Below, piece by piece: positions 22,428-29,483 of a DNA stretch of 33,440 nucleotides. The stretch's first letter is position 1. Every line of letters begins with the position of its first letter. The notes below the pieces were generated by a model. It saw only the letters and a list, made by a program, of their open reading frames with translations. It was not told the DNA's origin and did no database searches. Both the position numbers and the translations under genes were made by a program. Source of the DNA: CAZCYE01 sp964502775 (GTDB taxonomy: Bacteria; Actinomycetota; Acidimicrobiia; IMCC26256; PALSA-555); assembly GCA_964502775.1 (NCBI GenBank), contig CAZCYE010000006.1, forward strand, positions 1-33,440, read 5' to 3'.

Positions 22428-23210
22428 TCAGCGGGCGCGACCGGAGATGACGGCGGCCACCTTGCGCCCGACCACAGCCGGCATCGTCCCCGAGAACGCG
22501 GCGGCGATCTTGTTGAACGCGCCGGGCACGCACACCGCACGCCCGCGTTCGTAGCTCCGCAGGGCGTGCTCCACCACCTCGTCGGCCTCCTGCCACACGA
22601 TCTTGGACCATCCCGAGACATCGACACCGCTGCGCTCGTGGAACTCGGTATGGGTGAATCCCGGGGCTAGCACCATCGCGCGCACGCCCGTGTGCCGCAG
22701 CTCCTCGTGGAGCGCATTGGTGAAGCTCGACACGAACGCCTTGGTCGCGCTGTAGACGGCAGAGAACGGCACCGGTTGGTACGCGGCCACCGACGACACG
22801 TTGATGACCCCACCACTGCCGCGGTCCACCATGGGGCCGATGGCGGCATGCGTGAGGCGCACGACGGCCGCGACGTTCAAGTGGACCTCCTCGAGCTCGT
22901 GGTCGGCGTCGAGCTCCCAGAAGCGTCCACGTGTGCCGAACCCCGCGTTGTTCACGACGAGCTCGATCGGCCGCGCGCGCTCCTCGAGCCTTCCGACCAC
23001 CGCGGCGATCCCGACCTCGGTCACGAGATCGGCAATGAGCACCTCGGTGCTCGCATCGTGATCGTTCCCGAGTTGGGCCGCGAGATCGCGCAACCGTTGC
23101 TCGTCGCGGGCCACGACCACGAGATCGAAGCCACGCGCCGCGAGCGCCAGCGCGAAGGCACGCCCGATGCCGGCGGACGCGCCGGTCACGAGGGCGACGG
23201 GTCGATCCAC
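22428..23210 (-). CDS. Short-chain dehydrogenase/reductase (SDR)
   Basis: 260-residue classical SDR, NAD(P)H-dependent oxidoreductase of unknown substrate. The Rossmann TGASAGIG is at 9-16, NNAG at 87-90, and the catalytic S140 and Y153-x3-K157 (AVYSATKAF) are intact. The substrate loop contains APGFTHTEFHERSG. The C-terminal region (VPGAFNKIAAAFSGTMPAVV) resembles acyl/steroid-type SDRs. The start is GTG 23210 with AAGGG about 9 nt upstream, 20 bp after thrC; the open frame continues upstream through thrC but has no meaning there. It is probably the last gene of the argS-lysA-hom-thrC transcript. Confidence 0.9.
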   Translation of the reverse strand: MDRPVALVTGASAGIGRAFALALAARGFDLVVVARDEQRLRDLAAQLGNDHDASTEVLIADLVTEVGIAAVVGRLEERARPIELVVNNAGFGTRGRFWELDADHELEEVHLNVAAVVRLTHAAIGPMVDRGSGGVINVSSVAAYQPVPFSAVYSATKAFVSSFTNALHEELRHTGVRAMVLAPGFTHTEFHERSGVDVSGWSKIVWQEADEVVEHALRSYERGRAVCVPGAFNKIAAAFSGTMPAVVGRKVAAVISGRAR

Positions 23211-23230
23211 CGTCGTGTCGCCCTTCGCCG

Positions 23231-24289
23231 TCAGAGACCCACCGCGTCGGCAACCGCCGCCGTCGTGGCGTCGATCGGCTCGGGCAGGCGTACGGCTTCG
23301 ATCGCGCGCTGAGGATCCTTGAGCCCATGCCCGGTGAGGGTGCACACCACCACATCCGAGCCGTCGACCAGACCGTCGGCGCTCGCCCGCAACAAGCCGG
23401 CCACCGCGGCGGCCGACGCCGGTTCGGCGAATACGCCTTCGACCGCGGCCACGAGGCGGTACGCGTCGATGATGTCCGAATCGGCCACCGCCCCGATGTG
23501 ACCACCCGACTGATCGCGCGCGTCGAGCGCGCCTTGCCACGACGCGGGATTGCCGATCTGGATCGCCGTGGCGATCGTCTCGGGGTGCGCCACCGGCTCG
23601 CCATGGACGATCGGTGCGGCACCGGCCGCCTGCCATCCGAGCATCCGCGGACGGCGCGTCGATCGACCGGCGTCCGCGAACTCCTGGTAGCCGCGCCAAT
23701 AGGCGGTGATGTTGCCGGCATTGCCCACGGGGATGCAGTGCGCGGTAGGGGCATCCCCCAACGCGGCCACCACTTCGAACGCGGCCGTCTTCTGGCCCTC
23801 GATGCGCACAGGGTTGGTCGAGTTCACGACCTCCACGCCGGGCCGCTCCCCCAACTCCCGGACGATGGCAAGCGCCTCATCGAACGTCCCGTGCACGGGA
23901 ACCACGCGTGCGCCATGGATGAGCGCCTGCGCGAGCTTGCCCAGTGCGATCTGGCCCGCGGGCAGCACCACCGCGCACAGCAGCCCGGCGCGCGCCGCGT
24001 AGGCGGCGGCGGAGGCCGACGTGTTACCCGTGGACGCGCAGATGACGACCTTCGCGCTGCGCTCGGCCGCGATCGACAGTGCAAGTGTCATTCCGCGGTC
24101 CTTGAACGATCCGGTCGGGTTGGCACCCTCGACCTTGAGAAGCACTCGCGCCACTCCGGCACGCGCGGCCAGCCGCGGCGCCTCGACCAACGGCGTGTTG
24201 CCCTCCAGCAACGTGACGACCGGCGTGGCATCGGTCACGGGGAGGTACTCGCGATACGCCTCGATCAGCCCGGGCCAAGACACGCTCAA
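23231..24289 (-). CDS. thrC: Threonine synthase
   Basis: PLP enzyme converting O-phosphohomoserine to threonine. 352 residues, the short (class II-like) actinobacterial form. LLEGNTPLVEAPRLA (27-41) and the PLP lysine K63 in GANPTGSFKDRGMTLA are diagnostic. CASTGNTSASAAAYAARAG and the phosphate-binding PVGNAGNITAYW are also diagnostic. The TTG at 24289 overlaps the hom stop (TTGA); GTG 24283 is the alternative, and GGGAGG serves either. Its substrate must come from a homoserine kinase, and no classical thrB is present in this window. Confidence 0.96.
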   Translation of the reverse strand: MSVSWPGLIEAYREYLPVTDATPVVTLLEGNTPLVEAPRLAARAGVARVLLKVEGANPTGSFKDRGMTLALSIAAERSAKVVICASTGNTSASAAAYAARAGLLCAVVLPAGQIALGKLAQALIHGARVVPVHGTFDEALAIVRELGERPGVEVVNSTNPVRIEGQKTAAFEVVAALGDAPTAHCIPVGNAGNITAYWRGYQEFADAGRSTRRPRMLGWQAAGAAPIVHGEPVAHPETIATAIQIGNPASWQGALDARDQSGGHIGAVADSDIIDAYRLVAAVEGVFAEPASAAAVAGLLRASADGLVDGSDVVVCTLTGHGLKDPQRAIEAVRLPEPIDATTAAVADAVGL

Positions 24290-25572
24290 TCGTCCTCCCC
24301 GGCAACGCGCAGTACGGAGCCGACGCGGTGCACGGTGTCGACGGCGCGGAGCGCGGCGAGGGTGGCCCGCAAGTCGGCCTCACGGGCGCGGTGGGTGACG
24401 AAGGCGAGTCGGGCATCGTGTCCGATGCCGCGCTGCTCCATCGACTTGATCGACACGCCGTGGCGCCCGAACTCACCGGCGATCGAGGCCAGCACGCCGG
24501 GCTGGTCGGCCACCTCCATGAGCACGTAGTACGGCGTCTCGAGGTCGCCGATGGCGCGCATGCGGCGCGGGGTGATCTCGCCGATCGTCGCCCCCTTGGC
24601 GCCGGAGACGAGATTGCGCACGGCGTCGACGAGGTCGCCCAGCACCGCCGACGCGGTGGGCGGTCCACCGGCGCCGCGCCCGTACAGCATCAACTCTCCC
24701 ACGGCCTCGGCCTCGATGAACACCGCGTTGAAGGCGTCGCGCACCGCTGCGAGCGGATGATGCATAGGCAGCATCGCCGGATGGACGCGCACCGCCACCT
24801 CTCCCGCGACCTCCTCGGCTACCGCGAGCAACTTGACCACATAGCCGAGTGAGCGCGCTGACGCGATGTCGTCGTGGGTGATCGAGGTGATCCCCTCGCG
24901 GTACACGTCGTCGACATCGATCTGGGCACCGAACGCGATCGTCGCAATGATCGTCGCCTTGGCAACCGCGTCGAAGCCTTCGACGTCGGCCGTCGGGTCG
25001 GACTCGGCGTAGCCGAGTCGTTGCGCCTCGGCGAGCGCGTCGGCGAACGACGACCCAGACTCCGTCATCCGAGTGAGGATGTAATTCGTGGTGCCGTTCA
25101 CGATTCCCATCACGCGGCGGATGCGATCGCCGGCCAGCGATTCGCGAAGCGCCCGCATGAGCGGAATGCCCCCCGCGACCGACGCCTCGAACAGGAGGTC
25201 CACCCCCGCGGTCGCCGCCGCGGCGATCAACTCCGGCCCGTGATGAGCAATCAGCTCCTTGTTGGCGGTCACCACGGGCTTGCCCGCGACGAGTGCCTCG
25301 GTGATGAGGGCTCGAGCCGGGTCGACCCCACCCATGACCTCGACAACGATGTCGATGCTCGGGTCGCGCACGACGGAGGCCGCGTCGGTGAACGCACCCG
25401 GCGCGATCTTGACGTCCCTCGTGCGCTTCGGATCCCGCACGGCTACGCGCTCGATCACCACCGACACGCCGGCTCGCGCCGCGATCAGATCGGCATGCTC
25501 GTCCACGAGGCGCGCCAACGCCGCGCCCACATTCCCGCAGCCCAACAGACCAACTCGCACCGTGCTCACCAT
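24286..25572 (-). CDS. hom: Homoserine dehydrogenase
   Basis: NAD(P)H enzyme reducing aspartate semialdehyde to homoserine, the branch point to threonine and methionine. 428 residues. The Rossmann GCGNVG is at 11-16, VVTANKELIAHHG holds the catalytic-region lysine, and GIVNGTTNYILTRM is the family motif. DPTADVEGFDAVAKATI is also conserved. The C-terminal ACT domain (about 348-425, YYVLMEVADQPGVLASIAGE) suggests feedback control by threonine. There is no aspartokinase domain. It lies in lysA-hom-thrC order and overlaps thrC by 4 nt. Confidence 0.96.
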   Translation of the reverse strand: MVSTVRVGLLGCGNVGAALARLVDEHADLIAARAGVSVVIERVAVRDPKRTRDVKIAPGAFTDAASVVRDPSIDIVVEVMGGVDPARALITEALVAGKPVVTANKELIAHHGPELIAAAATAGVDLLFEASVAGGIPLMRALRESLAGDRIRRVMGIVNGTTNYILTRMTESGSSFADALAEAQRLGYAESDPTADVEGFDAVAKATIIATIAFGAQIDVDDVYREGITSITHDDIASARSLGYVVKLLAVAEEVAGEVAVRVHPAMLPMHHPLAAVRDAFNAVFIEAEAVGELMLYGRGAGGPPTASAVLGDLVDAVRNLVSGAKGATIGEITPRRMRAIGDLETPYYVLMEVADQPGVLASIAGEFGRHGVSIKSMEQRGIGHDARLAFVTHRAREADLRATLAALRAVDTVHRVGSVLRVAGEDD

Positions 25573-25662
25573 CGCCTACCAGTCTCCCACGACCGACACG
25601 CCATCAGCAGCGGGTTCGCGCCGGGGACGGATCGACGAGGACCGCCTTGGTGCGACGACCGA

Positions 25663-26949
25663 TCACGGCTCGTCGGCGTCGAGACGGGTCAGGTCGTCGT
25701 CGGTCTCGCGCCGTACCACCAGTCGCGCCCCACCGTCACCGAGGAAGACGACGGCCGGGCGCGGCACCTTGTTGTAGTTGGAGGCCATGGCGTAGCCGTA
25801 CGCACCCGTGCTCGGCGTCGCCAGGAGATCCCCGACTGCGACATCAGCGGGGAGCTGCGCATCCGCGACGACCACATCACCCTGCTCGCAGTGCTTGCCC
25901 ACCACCCGACATCGCCGGGGGCGCGAAGCACCGACGCGTGACGGGAGGTAAGCCTCGTAGCCGGCGCCGTAGAGCACCGGACGCGGGTTGTCGCTCATGC
26001 CGCCGTCAACCGCGACGAAGGTTCCGACGCCGGGAACCTCCTTCACGGTTCCGACGCGGTAGAGCGTAAGCGCACTGGCCGCGGCGATGGAGCGCCCGGG
26101 CTCCACGATGAGCCGGGGCGCGGGCAAGTCGTCAGGCCACCACTCGTCGAGGGCGCCGCGCACGGCGGCGGCATACCGACCTACTTCCATGTCCGAATCG
26201 GTGGCGAGATAGCGCGCGGCCAGCCCGCCACCGAGGTTGAGCTCGTGGACGATGACACCGATGCGCGCCGCGAGCTCGTCGGCGAACTTGGCCATGACCG
26301 CGACGGTCCGGTCGTAGGCATCGAGCCGCTCGATCTGCGATCCGATGTGGCAGTGGAGGCCCTGGAACTCGAGCACCGGGCTGGACGCCACGCGGGTGAC
26401 CGCGTCGAACGCGACGTCGCCCGTGATGGTGAACCCGAACTTCGAGTCCTCGGTACCGGTCTCGATGAACTCGTGGGTGTGGGCGGCCACGCCCGGCGTG
26501 ACCCGCACCAGCACCTCGGGCACACTCCCGACACGTTGCGCGATCTGCTCGAGTCGCTCCAGCTCGTCAAACGAATCCACCACGATGCGACCGACCCCGG
26601 CGTTCACCGCGGCCTCGAGCTCCTCCTCGGACTTGTTGTTGCCGTGCACCACGATGCGCTCGGGGGGAACGCCGCCGCGCAGGCCCACGCGCATCTCCCC
26701 GCTCGTGGCGACGTCGAGATGGAGACCTTCGTCAGCAACGACGCGGGCCATCGCGGTGCACAGGAACGCCTTGGCCGCGTACGCGACATTGCCCTTGCCG
26801 AAGTGGGCGACGTACTCGCGGCAACGCCGTCGCAACTCACCCTCGTCGTAGACGAACAGCGGAGTGCCAAACTCGGCCGCCAGCGCCTCGAAGTCGGCGG
26901 CGAGCAGCCGCTCGGGGACCAGCGTGGTATCGAACGGCGCGTCGCTCAT
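25663..26949 (-). CDS. lysA: Diaminopimelate decarboxylase
   Basis: PLP enzyme of alanine-racemase fold making L-lysine from meso-diaminopimelate. 428 residues. The PLP lysine K60 is in GNVAYAAKAFLC, and the LHCHIGSQI motif, HELNLGGGLA and VEPGRSI (phosphate loop) are all visible. The partner-subunit active site CEQGDVV and YGYAMASNYNKVPRPAVV are also present. ATG 26949 has AGGAG and GGGAAG upstream. It lies between argS and hom as in mycobacteria. The spacer to argS holds a copy of the dispersed repeat. Confidence 0.97.
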   Translation of the reverse strand: MSDAPFDTTLVPERLLAADFEALAAEFGTPLFVYDEGELRRRCREYVAHFGKGNVAYAAKAFLCTAMARVVADEGLHLDVATSGEMRVGLRGGVPPERIVVHGNNKSEEELEAAVNAGVGRIVVDSFDELERLEQIAQRVGSVPEVLVRVTPGVAAHTHEFIETGTEDSKFGFTITGDVAFDAVTRVASSPVLEFQGLHCHIGSQIERLDAYDRTVAVMAKFADELAARIGVIVHELNLGGGLAARYLATDSDMEVGRYAAAVRGALDEWWPDDLPAPRLIVEPGRSIAAASALTLYRVGTVKEVPGVGTFVAVDGGMSDNPRPVLYGAGYEAYLPSRVGASRPRRCRVVGKHCEQGDVVVADAQLPADVAVGDLLATPSTGAYGYAMASNYNKVPRPAVVFLGDGGARLVVRRETDDDLTRLDADEP

Positions 26950-26982
26950 GCTTCCCGCTCCTGGCGCTTCGCGCCGGGGCGC

Positions 26983-27031
26983 TCGGCCCCCGCTCGCTGC
27001 TCGCCGGGATACCCGGCTCGCTGACGCTCAC
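26983..27031 (+). repeat. Dispersed palindromic intergenic element between argS and lysA
   Basis: CCCCCGCTCGCTGCTCGCCG then GGATACCCGGCTCGCTGACG matches the atpH-atpA unit. The stem GCCGGG-ATA-CCCGGC is 6 bp. It fills most of the 82-bp spacer between two co-directional genes, immediately after the argS stop. Confidence 0.72.
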
Positions 27032-28705
27032 TCATGCCATGTCCTGCTGCTCGCCGTCGTCGAGGCGCGTCATCTCGTCGGGTGCGCCCACACCGAGCAG
27101 CGACAGCGCGTTGGCGAGCCCGATGCGACACGCCTCGGAGAGCCACAGCCGCGCCTGGGTGAGCGCCGCGTCGTCGGTGATGACACGGCAATCGCGGTAG
27201 AAGCCATGGAACCGCGACGCGAAGTCACGGACCCAGGTGGTCACCCGATGGGGGGCGCGCAGCTCGACCGCTTCAGCGACCACGTCGGGGAACAACGCCA
27301 GCGCACGCAACAGGTCGAGCTCGCGCTCATGATGCAATGGAGCGAGGTCCACATCGACGATGGGTACGCGTTCGATTGCCTCCGCGACGGCGCGGCGCCC
27401 GATGGACACGACACGGGCGTGCGCATACTGCACGTAGTACACGGGATTCTCCATCGACTGTGCAGTCACCACGTCGAGGTCGAACGTCTGGGGTGTGTCG
27501 ATGCTCTGCAACAGGAAGGTGAGCCGGCAGACATCGGGGTCGACCTCGTCGAGAATGTCGGCCAAAGTCACCACGTTCCCCGCGCGCTTGGAGATCCGAA
27601 CCTGCTCACCTCCCTTGGTGAGCTTCACGAGCTGACCGAGCAGCACCTCGGGCTCTCCCGCCTCCGCACCGAGGGCCGCGAGCCCAGCGCGCAGCGACGC
27701 CACCTGCCCGTGATGATCGGCGCCCCAGATGTCCACCAAGTGCTGCCAGCCGCGGGCGAGCTTGTCGCGGTGGTACGCCAGGTCGTTGCACAGATAGGTC
27801 GTCGCGCCGTCGGACTTCACGAGCACCCGGTCACGCTGATCGCCGTAGTCAGTCGTTCGCAACCACACGGCACCGTCCTGTTCGTACGTGGCCTCACGAG
27901 TGCGGAGGTCGTCCAGCACCCGCACCACGTCGCCCCGTTCGTGCAGCGTGCGCTCCGAGAACCAGGTGTCGAAGTGCACGCCGATGCGCGCGAGATCCTC
28001 TCGGAGCTGGCGCACGACGTCGTGGTAGCCCCATTCACGGGCCTGGTCCTGCGTCACGTGATCACCGAGCTCAGCGCGCAGACGCAACGACATCTCGACG
28101 AGGTACTCACCTTGATAGCCGTCATCGGGCGGCGGGCGGCCCTCGTACCGGGCAAAGAGCGAGGCGCCAAAAGTGTCGAGCTGGTTCCCCGCGTCGTTCA
28201 GGTAGTACTCGCGGTGAACCTCGGCGCCGTGGGCAGCGAGCAGGTTGGCGAGCGCGTCACCCACCGCGACCCAGCGCCCTCCCCCGGCGTGGAGAGGGCC
28301 GGTGGGATTGGCCGAGACGAACTCGAGGTTGATGCGCTGGCCCGCTAGCGCGTCGCCATGCCCGTAGCGCTCTCCTGTCGCCACTACGTCCCGCAGCACC
28401 TCGTGCAACCACGTGGGCGCGAGATGGAAGTTGAGGAAGCCCGGCCCCGCCACATCGATGCGCTCCACATGCGCAGGCGGCGCCGCCTCGAGCGCCCGAA
28501 CGATCCGCTCCGCTGCCTCTCGAGGCTTGGCGCCGGCAGCACCCGCCACCTGGAGCGCGACGTTCGTGGACCAGTCACCGTGCTCGCGGAGCTTGGTGGA
28601 TTCGAGCGCGAACCCGTCGGCCGGCACGGGAAACCCGGCGGCCTCGAGCGCGCTCGCGAGGGCGGTGCGGAGCTGGTCACGGATCACGGCAAGACCGGCG
28701 CGCAC
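27032..28705 (-). CDS. argS: Arginyl-tRNA synthetase
   Basis: Class I synthetase charging tRNA-Arg. 557 residues. An N-terminal additional domain binds the tRNA D-loop (1-100). The HIGH-type motif appears as HAGG (139-142) in EFVSANPTGPLHAGG, and the KMSK-type loop as ISKRAGNVVTL. The anticodon-binding helical domain ends with LYRDC-like HGFYRDCRVI and LGVGAPDEM. GTG 28705 is the start. TACGAT lies 12 nt upstream, implying a leader of only about 5 nt. A tRNA-Arg gene lies 0.6 kb away on the other side of the divergent promoter. Confidence 0.97.
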   Translation of the reverse strand: MRAGLAVIRDQLRTALASALEAAGFPVPADGFALESTKLREHGDWSTNVALQVAGAAGAKPREAAERIVRALEAAPPAHVERIDVAGPGFLNFHLAPTWLHEVLRDVVATGERYGHGDALAGQRINLEFVSANPTGPLHAGGGRWVAVGDALANLLAAHGAEVHREYYLNDAGNQLDTFGASLFARYEGRPPPDDGYQGEYLVEMSLRLRAELGDHVTQDQAREWGYHDVVRQLREDLARIGVHFDTWFSERTLHERGDVVRVLDDLRTREATYEQDGAVWLRTTDYGDQRDRVLVKSDGATTYLCNDLAYHRDKLARGWQHLVDIWGADHHGQVASLRAGLAALGAEAGEPEVLLGQLVKLTKGGEQVRISKRAGNVVTLADILDEVDPDVCRLTFLLQSIDTPQTFDLDVVTAQSMENPVYYVQYAHARVVSIGRRAVAEAIERVPIVDVDLAPLHHERELDLLRALALFPDVVAEAVELRAPHRVTTWVRDFASRFHGFYRDCRVITDDAALTQARLWLSEACRIGLANALSLLGVGAPDEMTRLDDGEQQDMA

Positions 28706-28717
28706 GCCGGATCGCGC

Positions 28718-28723
28718 ATCGTA
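28718..28723 (-). promoter_or_regulatory. TACGAT -10-like box of argS
   Basis: It lies 12 nt before GTG 28705 on the minus strand. It is part of a 68-bp divergent promoter region with the gene at 28774. Confidence 0.4.
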
Positions 28724-28759
28724 GTGCCGGCGCCGTCACGACGGACGGTGCATTCGACC

Positions 28760-28765
28760 TATCGT
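28760..28765 (+). promoter_or_regulatory. TATCGT -10-like box 8 nt before ATG 28774
   Basis: The plus strand reads TATCGT-GCGTGCCG-ATG. The spacing matches rpmE. No ribosome-binding site is present. Confidence 0.4.
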
Positions 28766-28773
28766 GCGTGCCG

Positions 28774-29289
28774 ATGACCGCGCCCGAGGATGCGTCGGAG
28801 ACACCGCCGTCGGAACGATCCGTGGTGGAGTACCTGCGCCCGCACGACGTCTCGGAGCCTCGTTCGGCCTCGGGGACGGCGAGCAGCCGTTGGCGGGGCT
28901 CGGAACCCGAGGTGGTCGCAATGCTCAGCCGGGCCGATACCCACGAGCTCGAGGTGCACCTCCGGCGAGGTGACGTTCGCACGGTGGGGCGAGCGCCCGC
29001 GGCCGAGGGTCTCGTGGGCGCGGCGAGCGCGACCTTGGACGCGTGGTCCGAGCTCGACGATCATCACGGCCTCGAGGTCCGATGGGCACGCACCGTGCAC
29101 ACGCGCTCGGACGGCTCGTACGTGGTGGCGGTCGGGTTGGAGGCGAGCGCCACGCACGCGCTGGTCTGCGGGATCGGCGTGGCCACCGATCCGGTGGAGG
29201 CCGCGGCGCGGGCCACGGCCGACGCGCTCTGTCGTGACGATGCTGAGTACGCGTCAACGTCGCCGGATCACGACCCGCTGGTACCCTGA
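28774..29289 (+). CDS. Uncharacterised soluble protein upstream of tRNA-Arg
   Basis: 171 residues from ATG 28774 (GTG 28768 also possible). No signal peptide or membrane helix. The N-terminal 45 residues look disordered (PEDASETPPSERS...). The C-terminal 110 form an alpha/beta domain with LEVRWARTVHTRSDGSYVVA, ATHALVCGIGVATD and a final helix VEAAARATADALCRDD. A 'VEAAARA...DAL' ending is common in uncharacterised actinobacterial proteins with a dimerisation-like fold; I cannot name the family. It is divergent from argS and ends 8 bp before tRNA-Arg, so the two may be co-transcribed. Confidence 0.7.
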   Translation: MTAPEDASETPPSERSVVEYLRPHDVSEPRSASGTASSRWRGSEPEVVAMLSRADTHELEVHLRRGDVRTVGRAPAAEGLVGAASATLDAWSELDDHHGLEVRWARTVHTRSDGSYVVAVGLEASATHALVCGIGVATDPVEAAARATADALCRDDAEYASTSPDHDPLVP

Positions 29290-29297
29290 GTGACCCT

Positions 29298-29369
29298 GCC
29301 CTCGTAGCTCAGCGGATAGAGCATCGGCCTCCGGAGCCGTGTGCGCAGGTTCGAGTCCTGCCGAGGGCG
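29298..29369 (+). tRNA. tRNA-Arg(CCG)
   Basis: The cloverleaf is complete. Acceptor GCCCTCG/CGAGGGC gives 7 perfect pairs. The D arm is GCTC/GAGC. The anticodon loop CTCCGGA has CCG at 29331-29333 and reads CGG. The T arm GCAGG-TTCGAGT-CCTGC is perfect. The first anticodon-stem pair is a T-T mismatch. The 3' CCA is not encoded (CCC follows the discriminator G). Confidence 0.95.
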
Positions 29370-29377
29370 CCCAAGCC

Positions 29378-29475
29378 CGGCCGATGCCCCGCATCGGCAC
29401 CTCCTCGTGCGCCGATGTGCGCAGGTTCGAGTCCGCCCGAGGGCGCGCCGGCCGATGCCCCGCATCGGCACCTCC
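29378..29475 (+). repeat. Duplicated tRNA-Arg 3' end and hairpin
   Basis: The hairpin GCCGATGC-CCC-GCATCGGC occurs at 29380-29398 and again at 29451-29469, each followed by ACCTCC. Between them, 29411-29446 copies the tRNA 3' half (TGTGCGCAGGTTCGAGTCC, then CGAGGGCGC) with small changes. It is a tandem duplication of tRNA tail plus terminator-like hairpin with a period of about 71-76 bp. Confidence 0.85.
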
Positions 29476-29483
29476 CCCTGCGC

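Noticed and set aside
26864..28348. 494-codon plus-strand frame opposite argS and lysA
   Set aside because: Opposite strand of two intact core genes and crosses their spacer repeat; no recognisable domain.
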